A stretch of 64,000 nucleotides of DNA from assembly GCF_026712185.1 (NCBI RefSeq), contig NZ_JAPPUX010000001.1, positions 930,001 to 994,000 on the forward strand, given 5' to 3'. Origin of the DNA: Nocardioides pini (GTDB lineage: Bacteria > Actinomycetota > Actinomycetes > Propionibacteriales > Nocardioidaceae). The position numbers were made by a program, and so were the translations under genes. The notes under the pieces are model-generated. The model was not told the DNA's origin and did no database searches. It saw only the letters and a list, made by a program, of their open reading frames with translations. Shown here piece by piece: positions 41,226 through 52,180 of the stretch. Numbering within the stretch: position 1 is the stretch's first letter; each line of letters starts with the position of its first letter.

Positions 41226-42455
41226 ATGGGGAGCACCAGCAGCGCCGGCGACGGTGAGTGGTTGGCGATGGCGGCTGAGGAGGCCAGCAAGGACGCCGGC
41301 GGCGTACCCGTCGACGTGCTCGGGGACTACCTTCCGATGTTGGCCGATGCCGCGACATTCGGCCGGTTCCCGGGACCGGAGCAGATCGATGCGGTGCGCG
41401 TACAGGGCCGTCGCGCTGCGGAACAAGGCATCTCGGTAGGGCGCGGGGTCGATCTGTATCTCTCGGCGGCTCGCCGCGTGTGGGGAGGGCTGCCCGCAGT
41501 CACGCGCGAGCGGGACAGGGCAGCCGTTCGAGCAGCGGCCGAGGCGGTGCTGCAGGTCATGGACGACGCCGTCGCAGCCTTCGCCGACGGTCACGCCGAA
41601 GCCGGCCGCGAGATGGTCCGCCGGGAAGAGACGCTGCGTCGCGAGCTCGTCGAGGACCTGCTGCGCGGGGATGCCCACCTCAGCGACCTCGTCGAACGGG
41701 CCGAACCGTTCGGCCTTGATCTGACCCGTGCTCATCAGGTCGCTCTCGCGCAACCCGGCACGCAGCTGTCGTCGGTCGCGGCCGCGACGACGGCACTGGA
41801 ACGGGTCGTCCTGGACCGTTTCGGTGATCGCGACGTCCTGGTCGCCACCAAGGAGGGCTGGGTGGTCGTCATCGCGCTGGCGGATGCGACGGGCGCGTCG
41901 GTGCCGTCGGTTGGGATGGAGAAGACCGGCGACCTGGGCAAGATCGTCCATGGGGAGCTCAGCCGACTGCGACGCGGACGGCCATGGCGCGTCGCCGTCG
42001 GCCGAGCACACCCCGGGGCCTACGGAATTGCACGCTCCTACGAGGAGGCGCGTGAAGGCCTCACCATGGCGACCCGCATGCAACTGGACAGCCCCATCGT
42101 TCAAAGCCGTGACCTGCTGACCTACCGCGTACTGGCCCGGGACCAGCCCGCGCTGGTCGATCTCGTCCAGTCTGTGCTCAACCCGCTCACCCAGGCGCGC
42201 GGCGGCGCCGGCCCGTTGCTCGAGACGCTGGGGGCCTACTTCGACGCCGGCTGCGTCGCCACCGCGACCGCCGCCCAGTTGCACCTGTCGGTGCGGGCCG
42301 TGACCTATCGCCTGGCTCGAGTGCACAAGCTGACCGGCTTCGATCCCCTGACCCCGGCGCACCGCTTCACCCTCCACGCGGCCGTGCTCGGCGCGAAGCT
42401 TCTCGGATGGCCGGAACGCGCGCTTCCCCAGCCTCCGACACCCGGGCCCAGGTGA
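41226..42455 (+). CDS. PucR-family (CdaR-like) transcriptional regulator
   Basis: A 409-residue regulator. The N-terminal helical region (DYLPMLADAATFGRFPG ... REETLRRELVEDLLRGD) is of PucR/RsbRD-like type, the middle is a GGDEF-like/CdaR domain (WRVAVGRAHPGAYGIARSYE), and the C-terminal helix-turn-helix is ATAAQLHLSVRAVTYRLARV. ATG 41226 has GGAGG about ten bases upstream; the frame extends to 41166. PucR members typically respond to small metabolites. It stands alone between the slipin and TraR genes; the target is unknown but might include the 25-bp repeat elements on either side. Confidence 0.82.
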   Translation: MGSTSSAGDGEWLAMAAEEASKDAGGVPVDVLGDYLPMLADAATFGRFPGPEQIDAVRVQGRRAAEQGISVGRGVDLYLSAARRVWGGLPAVTRERDRAAVRAAAEAVLQVMDDAVAAFADGHAEAGREMVRREETLRRELVEDLLRGDAHLSDLVERAEPFGLDLTRAHQVALAQPGTQLSSVAAATTALERVVLDRFGDRDVLVATKEGWVVVIALADATGASVPSVGMEKTGDLGKIVHGELSRLRRGRPWRVAVGRAHPGAYGIARSYEEAREGLTMATRMQLDSPIVQSRDLLTYRVLARDQPALVDLVQSVLNPLTQARGGAGPLLETLGAYFDAGCVATATAAQLHLSVRAVTYRLARVHKLTGFDPLTPAHRFTLHAAVLGAKLLGWPERALPQPPTPGPR

Positions 42456-42692
42456 GGCGTGGCACCGGCTCGGCGGCAGCCCAGGCAACGCCCGCAAGGA
42501 GCTCCGACAAGCAGCCGCCGCGCTGACACGGGCTCGGCGCACTGCGAACACGCGTGCGACAACGTTGCCGCACCCTGGCAACAACCACCCCCAACACTCG
42601 GCCGACGCGACCGGTCGCCAACCGCCTCACGCCTGGACCACCATTCCCGGTATCGGGGACAAAATCGGGGACAAACAGGAGGGAGGATCGTC

Positions 42693-42887
42693 GTGCTCGA
42701 CTCAGCTCATGCACTCGAACCCGTTGCCGCTGCGTCCCTCCGGATGAGCCTCTCGGCGACGAGTCCAGAAGACATCGTCGACGAGTGGGGCCGCGACTCG
42801 TTCCCCGCCAGCGACCCGCCGGCAAAATTGGTGAACGGCGACCCGGCGCGCCCTCATAGGTCGAACGCGCTTCAAAGACCGGTGTGA
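42693..42887 (+). CDS. Small protein with SFPASDPPA motif
   Basis: A 64-residue protein. Its core DEWGRDSFPASDPPA matches a motif seen in many short bacterial proteins of unknown function (E/D-SFPASDPP-type). GGAGG (42682-42686) six bases before GTG 42693 supports translation. It is followed by a copy of the 25-bp palindrome and then a TraR/DksA-type gene. No function can be given. Confidence 0.65.
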   Translation: MLDSAHALEPVAAASLRMSLSATSPEDIVDEWGRDSFPASDPPAKLVNGDPARPHRSNALQRPV

Positions 42888-42905
42888 CCGGTGCACCCCT
42901 TCCGT

Positions 42906-42930
42906 CTCCGTTGCCGGTCGTCGGCAACCA
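42906..42930. repeat. 25-bp palindromic repeat element, copy 2
   Basis: CTCC-GTTGCCG-GTCGT-CGGCAAC-CA differs from the copy at 40043 by one base in the loop, so the inverted-repeat arms are identical. It is about 139 bases before the TraR-type gene at 43069. A weaker relative, GTTGCCG-CACCCT-GGCAAC, lies at 42564-42582. Confidence 0.65.
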
Positions 42931-43068
42931 CGACCGGCCGAGGTCGACCGGTCGCGTCCCTTCTTCGGCAGGTGGCCAGCGGGCACAGTGGATGCCAGGG
43001 ACACGCAAGAGTCGGCGAGTAGGAGCCGACCGAGATAGCGGCTTGCGTCGCAGGAGGAGAACGTCGCG

Positions 43069-43622
43069 ATGACCGTCGCCGGACAACACGCTGCGGGCCC
43101 CTCTACCCCTTCGCTCTCACGCAGTAGTGAAGGGCAGCGCGCTGGGTCCCCCGCTCCGCGTGAACGGCGGGACCAGCGCGCGTCGCTGCCCAGGACTCTG
43201 GAGACGAAACCTCGCACGCCGAGGCGCGACGACCGACCTCACGACACCACCGGCACGTTGCCGGCGGCTTTCGTTGACGAACTGACGCGAGCTCTGCGAC
43301 AGCAACGCGCTTTCCGCGAGGACCAACTGGCCCGGCTCGAGGCCGCTGGCGACTCACCCTCCGACCGGGTTCGGCGCGAGGTCGATGCGACGCTTCGTTC
43401 CGCCGCCCGGCTGGTCCTGGCGGAGATCGACGCGGCACTGCGCCGGATCGAACTGGGGCGCTTCGGTCGCTGTGACCGCTGTGGCAACGTCATGTCCTCG
43501 GAGCAGCTGAGAGCACTGCCGATGTCCACCTGGTGCGGGTCCTGCCAGCACCTGCGGGAGCTGACGGTCATCAAGCGGCTACCGGGGCCCTCGGACAGGA
43601 GACCGGCATCGGGACAGGAATC

Positions 43623-43626
<4 letters not shown>
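43069..43626 (+). CDS. TraR/DksA-type C4 zinc-finger protein, copy 2
   Basis: A 185-residue protein. A ~60-residue Ser/Arg/Pro-rich, probably disordered N-terminus precedes a coiled coil ([19 protein letters not shown] ... [19 protein letters not shown]) and the zinc finger CDRC ... CGSC. It has the longest N-terminus of the three TraR-type proteins here. GGAGGAG precedes ATG 43069. Its final codons form the first unit of a 12-bp repeat array that continues into aceE, and its stop overlaps a possible GTG start of aceE. Confidence 0.82.
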
Positions 43627-46214
<2,588 letters not shown>

Positions 46215-46304
46215 GGCTTCGCGTTCGCGGACGTGCCACAGGTGTCCCACGAGGTACCGAACTAGCAAAGGAGTTGGCGAGGAGACATCGACCCGACCAC
46301 GTTC

Positions 46305-46366
46305 CAGCCGACAGCCGACAGCCGACAGCCGACAGCCGACAGCCGACAGCCGACAGCCGTCGCGGA
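46305..46366. repeat. 7-bp tandem repeat
   Basis: CAGCCGA is repeated eight times without error (46305-46360), then CAGCCG. The array lies in the intergenic region after aceE, 46 bases before the next start codon. A period of seven would shift frame if translated, so it is probably untranslated and prone to copy-number change. Confidence 0.92.
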
Positions 46367-46412
46367 CCTCGGGCTGGCCCGTGACCAGCCCCGTTCAACA
46401 GGAAGGACCTCC

Positions 46413-46838
46413 GTGAGCACGTCAGCTGCCGTCGCGACGGCTGTCACGTTCGTCTGGATGGGCATGGTGCTGGCGATCTCTTTCGTTGAAGCGCCGCTGA
46501 AGTTCCAGGCGCCCGGCGTCACCGTGCCGATCGGGCTAGGGATCGGCCGGTTGGTGTTCCGCGTCCTCAACCTGGTCGAAGGGCTCTTCGCGCTGGTGCT
46601 ACTGATCGCCGGTGTGACCCACATGCCCGGAACGAGCGTCATGGTTGCCGCTGCATCAGCCGTCGGCGCTCTGCTCGTCCAGCTCACGGTAGTCCGGCCC
46701 CACCTGTCCCGACGGTCGGACGTCGTCCTAGCCGGTGGGGATGCGCCTTACTCCCTCGCACATCACTGGTACATCGCATTGGAGGTGCTCAAGATCGCCG
46801 CGCTGCTGGTCACCGGAAGTCTCCTCCTCGCGGAGTAG
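46413..46838 (+). CDS. Four-span membrane protein
   Basis: A 141-residue protein with four membrane segments: AVATAVTFVWMGMVLAISFV, LVFRVLNLVEGLFALVLLIAG, VMVAAASAVGALLVQLTVV and WYIALEVLKIAALLVTGSLL. VEAPLKFQAPGV between spans one and two and HHWYIALEVLK before span four look conserved, resembling unnamed small membrane proteins of actinobacteria. GTG 46413 has AAGGACC upstream. It lies between aceE and the Usp gene on the same strand. Function unknown. Confidence 0.7.
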   Translation: MSTSAAVATAVTFVWMGMVLAISFVEAPLKFQAPGVTVPIGLGIGRLVFRVLNLVEGLFALVLLIAGVTHMPGTSVMVAAASAVGALLVQLTVVRPHLSRRSDVVLAGGDAPYSLAHHWYIALEVLKIAALLVTGSLLLAE

Positions 46839-46888
46839 GACTCGACGCCAGACAAGACCATCTCGACGAAGAGCAGGAGTGACAAGAC

Positions 46889-47731
46889 ATGACTGAGTTA
46901 GCAGAGAGCGCACCTGAGGTGATCATCGTCGCCTACGACGGTTCGCGTCACGCGCAAGTAGCACTCGAATGGGCTGCCCGAACCGCGGCGGCGGAAGGTC
47001 GCGCCGTCCGGGCGGTCGCCGTGAGTAACGCACCCGACACGGCCGGTCACGACGCTGACCACCCCGACGAGGAGGTGCCGCCCCCGCTCGAGGCAGCCTG
47101 GGACGCAATGGGCGTCACCGGCACGTTCGAGCAGCTGACGGGCAGTGTGGAGTCCGTCCTTTTGCAACAGTCGCTGGACGCGCATGCGCTGGTTTCGGGA
47201 ACACGCGGACGCGGACGAGCCGCCGATACCTTCCTGGGATCGGTCAGCCACCGCTTGGCGCGGCACAGCTCGTGCCCGCTGATCGTGGTGCGGCCGCCGT
47301 CGAACCCGACCGCGGCGCGCATCGTCGCCGGCGTCGATGGCTCCCCCGAGAGCATCGCGGCGCTCAGGTTCGCCTGCCACCGTGCTTCCTTCACGAACGA
47401 ACCGGTCGTGGCGTTGCACGCCTGGAATCCGGGTCACATCAACGTCGACGACGACGGCCAGCTCCCTCAACGGGTCGGCCAACGCTCGAAGGTCGCCGAG
47501 ATGCTGGTAGCCGAATGCATCGCGCAGGTGCGCGACGAGTTCCCACACGTGTCGATCGAACCGGACACGGTCCCGCTGACACCCAGCGTGGCTCTCACCG
47601 AGGCGTCGGCACACGCTTCGCTGGTCGTGACGGGGTCCCGCGGGCGCGGCGTCGTCACCGGACTCCTGCTCGGTTCTGTCAGCCAGCACCTGCTCAGCCA
47701 CGCCCACTGTCCCGTCGCCGTAACCCGATGA
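46889..47731 (+). CDS. Tandem universal stress protein (UspA family)
   Basis: A 280-residue protein made of two Usp domains. Domain one begins VIIVAYDGSRHAQVALEWAA and ends SGTRGRGRAADTFLGSVSHRL; domain two begins IVAGVDGSPESIAALRFAC and ends TGSRGRGVVTGLLLGSVSQHL. Both carry the G-x2-G-x9-G(S) ATP-binding pattern. Such proteins in actinobacteria are induced by hypoxia and dormancy. AGGAGTGACAAG precedes ATG 46889. No palindrome matching the DosR consensus was noticed upstream. Confidence 0.92.
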   Translation: MTELAESAPEVIIVAYDGSRHAQVALEWAARTAAAEGRAVRAVAVSNAPDTAGHDADHPDEEVPPPLEAAWDAMGVTGTFEQLTGSVESVLLQQSLDAHALVSGTRGRGRAADTFLGSVSHRLARHSSCPLIVVRPPSNPTAARIVAGVDGSPESIAALRFACHRASFTNEPVVALHAWNPGHINVDDDGQLPQRVGQRSKVAEMLVAECIAQVRDEFPHVSIEPDTVPLTPSVALTEASAHASLVVTGSRGRGVVTGLLLGSVSQHLLSHAHCPVAVTR

Positions 47732-47813
47732 CGACCCACGGCACCGCCGCGTGGCACGTCACCCAAAACCCTGCGGCCGCAGCAGCGACGACATTCGCCA
47801 AGGCGTCAGCCTG

Positions 47814-48053
47814 ATGAGCGCCCCGCCAGAGGATCACAGGCGCCCGGAGTCCGAACCTCCTGGCGGGCTGGTCGAGGTCCTCCAGAGGTGGGAACTGGCC
47901 GGCGGGCACTGGAAAGTGCTTCGCTCCAGCGACACGTGGATGGACATCGGGCTCTACTCGTGCGACGGAGCAGAACAGATGAGCCACGTCAGCGGCGCGC
48001 GCACCTCCGTGCTCCGCGGCTACTTGGCCGGACGAACCAGCAGCGCCGACTAG
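47814..48053 (+). CDS. Small conserved actinobacterial protein
   Basis: A 79-residue protein with the segment VEVLQRWELAGGHWKVLRSSD followed by MDIGLYSCDGAEQMSHVSG, beta-rich and resembling unnamed short actinobacterial proteins of the form W-x-V-x(n)-L-C-DGGEE. ATG 47814 overlaps an upstream TGA (TGATG). It follows the Usp gene by 82 bases on the same strand. No function is known. Confidence 0.6.
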   Translation: MSAPPEDHRRPESEPPGGLVEVLQRWELAGGHWKVLRSSDTWMDIGLYSCDGAEQMSHVSGARTSVLRGYLAGRTSSAD

Positions 48054-48345
48054 CACCCCCGACCAGCCAGCCAGCCGGCCAGACCGGCCGCGCCCAAGCA
48101 GCGCGGACGCGTCCGCTGACTCCGGCGCTACCCGGGCTGGTCTTCACCGAGGATGACGCGCCGGTATGCCGACCGTGGTGAGCGCCGCGCTCGCTACCCG
48201 ATCATCGTCACCGACCGCACGAACACCGTGCTGTACCCCAGCAACGATCCGGCCGCAGAGCGCACCCCGAAACCACGCAGACCTGTCCGCCACGTTCCGC
48301 CGACGACGGTGGCGTCAACAGCTCGATGCGGCACAGTGAGACGCA

Positions 48346-48382
48346 CCGGCCACGCAGACCGGCCACGCAGACCGACCACGCA
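48346..48382. repeat. 13-bp tandem repeat
   Basis: CCGGCCACGCAGA occurs at 48346 and 48359, followed by a degenerate third copy starting at 48372. It abuts the 11-bp array. Confidence 0.8.
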
Positions 48383-48455
48383 CGACCGGGGCTCGACCGG
48401 GGCTCGACCGGGGCTCGACCGGGGCTCGACCGGGGCTCGACCGGGGCTCGACCGG
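48383..48455. repeat. 11-bp tandem repeat
   Basis: CGACCGGGGCT is repeated six times perfectly (48383-48448) plus CGACCGG. It ends 29 bases before the start codon of the second small VPSGA-family gene. Period 11 is about one helical turn and is not a multiple of three. Confidence 0.9.
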
Positions 48456-48484
48456 TCCGGCTGGAGTTCCGCAGGAACGTTGCT

Positions 48485-48667
48485 ATGGTCCACAACATGG
48501 AGGCCAACATGGAGATCGAGGTGGCTACCACCGACCGCTCCTACCTGCCCTCCCACGTGCCGTCCGGCGCCGCTCTGCTCGCCCTCGAGCTCAGCGAAGA
48601 AGCGCACGGCATCCGCGGTCTCGACGTGCTGCGCCGCAGCGTCGACCGCGCCCCGCCGGTTCAGTGA
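48485..48667 (+). CDS. Small protein, VPSGA-LDVLRRSVDRAPP family, copy 2
   Basis: A 60-residue protein, paralogous to the one at 33201-33452. Residues 24-58 (VPSGAALLALELSEEA ... GIRGLDVLRRSVDRAPP) are about 85% identical to copy 1, and the match is also visible at DNA level, while the N-terminal parts differ. ATG 48485 has CAGGAA upstream. A TraR/DksA-type gene follows 86 bases later, as for copy 1. The 11-bp repeat array lies just upstream. Function unknown. Confidence 0.7.
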   Translation: MVHNMEANMEIEVATTDRSYLPSHVPSGAALLALELSEEAHGIRGLDVLRRSVDRAPPVQ

Positions 48668-48753
48668 GCTGACCTTTCCCCGGGTGCCTGCGTAGCGGCA
48701 CCCGCCGATTCGCGCACCCCGAACTGCGCCGCGTCGCTCAAGGAACCATCCCG

Positions 48754-49260
48754 TTGACCATCACCGCACCCTTCGCTGCCCTGACGCGCCGGCGAACGAC
48801 AACACTCATCTCGCCCCGGACTTCCACGACCCGACCCGACCAGGTCCGCGTCCGGTCCGACGGGCCCGAGGGGCCTGCCCCGCACACCGCCGATCACCCG
48901 CTCCGCACACGGTCGGACGCCCAGGCGCCCGGGCCGTCCTCGCGGCTCGTCGCGCTCCCGCAGCTCGACGGCCGGCTGCCCACGAACCCGGCCGACATCG
49001 ACGTGCACCTCGCTGAGCTCGAACGGGCACGGCAGTGCCAACTCGACGCCCTGCCGGAGTGTCCGAACAACGTCGTGACGGCCGCACACCGTCGAGTTGT
49101 CGAGCACCTGCTCGCCGAGGTGCGCGCCGCCCGGGAGCGCATCCGCGCCGGCGCCTATGGCCGCTGCACCCGCTGCCGTACCGCCGTCGAGACGGCGGCC
49201 CTCGAACGCGTGCCCTCGCAGCCCACCTGCACCACGTGCACCACCCCACGCCCCTCCTGA
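48754..49260 (+). CDS. TraR/DksA-type C4 zinc-finger protein, copy 3
   Basis: A 168-residue protein. A long Thr/Arg/Pro-rich N-terminus precedes the coiled coil (DIDVHLAELERARQCQLDAL ... LLAEVRAARERIRAGAYG) and the finger CTRC ... CTTC. It begins at TTG 48754 (AAGGAA nine bases upstream); an internal start is possible because the N-terminal 60 residues are low complexity. It follows the small VPSGA-family gene and precedes a DadA-like oxidoreductase by 39 bases. Confidence 0.78.
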   Translation: MTITAPFAALTRRRTTTLISPRTSTTRPDQVRVRSDGPEGPAPHTADHPLRTRSDAQAPGPSSRLVALPQLDGRLPTNPADIDVHLAELERARQCQLDALPECPNNVVTAAHRRVVEHLLAEVRAARERIRAGAYGRCTRCRTAVETAALERVPSQPTCTTCTTPRPS

Positions 49261-49299
49261 CCGCCCTGCCGTCTACACATCCCAGAAAGCTGGAACTTC

Positions 49300-50556
49300 A
49301 TGACCAAGCGCGTCGCCATCGTCGGAGCCGGAATGGTCGGCCTCTCCACCGCCTGGTTCCTCCAAGAGCACGGTCTCCACGTCACCGTCTACGAACGCCG
49401 CCACGTCGCGGCAGGCTCGTCCTGGGGGAACGCCGGCTGGCTCACCCCAGCACTCACCGCACCACTACCCGAGCCCGCTGTCCTGACCTACGGGATCCGC
49501 GCCGTCCTCAGCCCGTCCTCACCCGTCTACGTGCCCCTGCGTCCCGACGTGCGGATGCTGCGGTTCCTCGCCGGCTTCGCCCGCCGCAGCACCGCCCGTC
49601 AGTGGGGCGTCGGGATGCGCGCGTACGCGCCGATGAACAACCAGGCCCTCGCCGCGTTCGACGAGCTCGGCGACGGGGGAGTGGTGTCCAGGACGCGCGC
49701 CGCGGACCCGTTCCTCGCGTGTTTCCGGACCCCCGAGGAGAGAGCGCCGCTGCTCGACGAGCTCGAACACATCCGAACCGCCGGGCAGGACGTGAAGTAC
49801 GTCGTTCTCACCGGCGAAGAAGCTCGCGCTCTCGAACCGACCCTGTCCCAGGCGATTGGCGGAGCAATGCGCCTCCACGACCAGCGCTACATCAACCCGC
49901 CAGCGTTCCTCGCAGCGCTGGCCGACTCGTTCGTCTCCCGGGGCGGGCGGATCATCACCGCAGCCACGGTCACCGCAGTGCGCGAGTCCACCGACGGCGC
50001 GCACGTGACGACCCGCGAGGCGGTCGAGGAGAACCACGCCTACCACGGCGTGGTCCTGGCCAACGGCGCGTGGGCGGGAACTCTCGCCCGCCAGTTCGGG
50101 GTCCGCACGCTCGTGCAGGCCGGCCGGGGCTACTCCTTCAGCGTCACCGGAGACCAGCTGCCGCAAGGCCCGGTGTACTTCCCGACCCAACGCGTCGCGT
50201 GCACCCCGCTCACCACACCAGACGGACCACGCCTGCGCGTGGCCGGCATGATGGAGTTCCGCGACCCCGACGCAGCACTGGACCCGCGCCGCATCGACGC
50301 GATCGTCAACGCCACCCGGCCGCTGCTCAACGGCATCGACCTCGCAGACCGCCGCGACGAGTGGGTCGGCTCGCGTCCCTGCACCGCCGACGGCCTGCCC
50401 CTCATCGGCGCCACCAGTGCAGCCCACGTCTACATCGCCGGAGGGCACGGCATGTGGGGCATCGCCTTGGGGCCGCTGACCGGAAAGCTCCTCGCGCACC
50501 GCATCGCGACCGGCACCACGCCGCCCGAACTCGTCCCCTTCGACCCGCTGCGCTGA
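49300..50556 (+). CDS. DadA-like FAD-dependent amino-acid/amine oxidoreductase
   Basis: A 418-residue flavoprotein. The dinucleotide motif VAIVGAGMVGLSTAWFLQ is at residues 4-21, followed by SSWGNAGWLTP, the DadA-type active-site loop, and the C-terminal FAD block PCTADGLPLIG ... IAGGHGMWGIALGP. The pattern fits D-amino-acid dehydrogenases, which oxidise D-amino acids to keto acids using a quinone or other acceptor. The substrate is inferred from family. CCCAGAAAGCTGG precedes ATG 49300. Confidence 0.85.
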   Translation: MTKRVAIVGAGMVGLSTAWFLQEHGLHVTVYERRHVAAGSSWGNAGWLTPALTAPLPEPAVLTYGIRAVLSPSSPVYVPLRPDVRMLRFLAGFARRSTARQWGVGMRAYAPMNNQALAAFDELGDGGVVSRTRAADPFLACFRTPEERAPLLDELEHIRTAGQDVKYVVLTGEEARALEPTLSQAIGGAMRLHDQRYINPPAFLAALADSFVSRGGRIITAATVTAVRESTDGAHVTTREAVEENHAYHGVVLANGAWAGTLARQFGVRTLVQAGRGYSFSVTGDQLPQGPVYFPTQRVACTPLTTPDGPRLRVAGMMEFRDPDAALDPRRIDAIVNATRPLLNGIDLADRRDEWVGSRPCTADGLPLIGATSAAHVYIAGGHGMWGIALGPLTGKLLAHRIATGTTPPELVPFDPLR

Positions 50557-50600
50557 CACCCACCGACGCCACGACCCCAAACGCCCCAGGAAGGCCACAC

Positions 50601-50921
50601 ATGACGGCATCTACCGGACCCGACCGCACCCCCGCCACGGCAGCCACCACCGGCAAGCTCCCCCCGACAAGCTCGTCGACGTCGCCGAGCCGGTCTGGTC
50701 ATCCCGCACCGCAACGGGCCGGCGGGGCCATGCGGTTCTGGACCTACTTCGCCCTGTCCGCCACCTGCGCCATCCTCGTCCCGATCACGGTGTTCGCCAT
50801 TGCTCAGTTCACCGACGACGGCCCCGTCCGCATGTTGCTCACGTGGGCGATCGCCTTGCTGATGGGCGCTGCCGTGTACGCCTCGGCAGCCGCCACCAAC
50901 ACCGCTCGCCGCCGCAGATGA
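50601..50921 (+). CDS. Small membrane protein downstream of dadA-like gene
   Basis: A 106-residue protein. The first ~45 residues are Thr/Ser/Pro-rich and cytoplasmic; then two membrane segments follow (FWTYFALSATCAILVPITVFAI and LLTWAIALLMGAAVYASAAA) with a basic end RRRR. AGGAAGG precedes ATG 50601. Same strand as the DadA-like gene, 44 bases after it, so possibly co-transcribed. No family is recognised. Confidence 0.6.
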   Translation: MTASTGPDRTPATAATTGKLPPTSSSTSPSRSGHPAPQRAGGAMRFWTYFALSATCAILVPITVFAIAQFTDDGPVRMLLTWAIALLMGAAVYASAAATNTARRRR

Positions 50922-51142
50922 GAACCCGTGACGACGCCCACCGGCGTCCCTGAGCACCGCGGCAACCACTACGAGCGGGCGAGCGGGGTGAGCGGAGTCC
51001 GGTGCTCCGAGCCACCGGGGACCGACGACCGTGCCGCTCGGGGATGAGGACATTCCACCCATGAACTCCGGTACCGCGGGCAGTACTCACGTCGAAGCGA
51101 GGTGGGAGGGTAGCGGTGTCTGAGAAGAAGCAGCTGCTGGAC

Positions 51143-51651
51143 CGGTTCCCGACCGCGCGGAGCGCTTCGGCGCTGCGAGGCCGGGGTCCGGCCGAGCTGG
51201 TGGTCCAGCGCTCGGAGTCGTCGTACTGCTGTCCGTGGTGCTGGTCGCATGTCTTGGATTCCTGGGCCCGTACTCGCGCACGGTGAGCGCGTCCACTGCC
51301 GCGGGCAGCATCGAGGTCACCTAGGACGCGGTGACGCGCCGAGGCCTGGAGTCCGAGGTGGTCGTGGTGGCACGGTCGACCTCACCGCTGGACTCGTTCG
51401 TGCTCACCCTCGACCAGCAGGCCATGGCTGACCTGGGCATCGACCACATCGCGCCAGAACCCATGGACCAGCAGGCTCACGGGTCCAAGGTGTTGCTGAA
51501 GTTCGCGGACCCGGCTGGCGACGAGTTCGAAGTGCGGTTGTCCGGCCGTACCCCCACGCAGCAACCGCCGACACGACGCCGGTGGGAACTGCAGTGGCTC
51601 ACCGCCACGGGCGCAACATCCATGACCGCGACGACATGGGTGGTGCCGTGA
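51143..51651 (+). pseudogene. YetF/DUF421-associated membrane protein, interrupted by stop
   Basis: One frame gives a membrane helix (GVVVLLSVVLVACLGFLGPY), then SRTVSASTAAGSIEVT, a TAG at 51322-51324, then DAVTRRGLESEVVVVARSTS and the rest of a beta-rich extracellular domain to the TGA at 51649-51651. This is the layout of a membrane protein family commonly found directly upstream of DUF421 genes, where the position of the TAG normally holds tyrosine (TAC to TAG needs one change). A GTG at 51331 could restart translation of the soluble part only. The N-terminus also looks disturbed. Its end overlaps the DUF421 start. Confidence 0.6.
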
Positions 51652-52097
51652 TGCTGACCGTCGTCTACGCCTTTGGTGTCTTCTGGCTCCTGTGGGCCGT
51701 CCTGCGCGTCATGGGGAAACGCGAGCTCTACGAGATGTCGCCCTTCGACCTGGCGATCTTGTTCGTCATCGGCGACCTGATCGCGGAAGCCGGCATCGCC
51801 GAGGACACCTCCTTCGCTGGTGCCGCCACCGCTGTTGCGACATTCGCGCTCCTCACCATCGCCTTGTCGTGGGTCTCATTCCGCTTCCCGAACCTCGAGA
51901 AGATCCTGGACGGTTCACCGACCGTCATCGTCCGAGACGGAACCCCGGACAAGGAGGCCATGCGGCGAGAACGCATCACTATCTACGACCTGAACGAGGC
52001 CGCGAGAGGAAACGGGATCCGTGACATCGGCGACATCGAGCTGGCGCTGCTGGAGCCGGACGGTTCGTTCTCGTTCTTCGCGCGCGAGAGCGAGTAG
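51651..52097 (+). CDS. YetF/DUF421-family membrane protein
   Basis: A 148-residue protein. Three membrane helices (LTVVYAFGVFWLLWAVLRVMG, FDLAILFVIGDLIAEAGI, ATAVATFALLTIALSWVSF) lead to the cytoplasmic YetF domain with LDGSPTVIVRDGTPDKEAM, the ITIYDLNEAARGNGI helix and the closing VELALLEPDGSFSFF-type strand (here IELALLEPDGSFSFF). ATG 51651 overlaps the upstream TGA; an ATG at 51636 is an alternative. YetF-type proteins are linked to stress and spore membranes, but no biochemical role is settled. Confidence 0.88.
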   Translation: MLTVVYAFGVFWLLWAVLRVMGKRELYEMSPFDLAILFVIGDLIAEAGIAEDTSFAGAATAVATFALLTIALSWVSFRFPNLEKILDGSPTVIVRDGTPDKEAMRRERITIYDLNEAARGNGIRDIGDIELALLEPDGSFSFFARESE

Positions 52098-52180
52098 GAA
52101 CCCGGCACCCGCACGCTCGCCGAATGTGCGTTCCCGCGCGCCGACAGGCACGACCTCCGGCGCGACTGTCCTGACCGACG

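Larger units (their letters stand above)
48054..48484. other. Intergenic region with repeat arrays
   Basis: Between two small-protein genes. A frame starting at ATG 48153 (MTRRYADRGERRARYPIIVT) encodes about 60 plausible residues but then runs through the repeat arrays, so it is not called as a gene. The rest holds the 13-bp and 11-bp tandem repeats listed separately. Confidence 0.45.

Noticed and set aside
46889..47731. The Usp gene considered as part of a DosR-type hypoxia regulon
   Set aside because: No palindrome resembling the DosR consensus was found upstream, so hypoxia control is not claimed.
48346..48455. Repeat arrays considered as a CRISPR
   Set aside because: Units of 11-13 bp are contiguous with no spacers and no cas genes are present.
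51322..51324. TAG considered as a recoded or read-through codon
   Set aside because: No element for stop-codon recoding is visible and no pyrrolysine machinery is seen; a point mutation is simpler.
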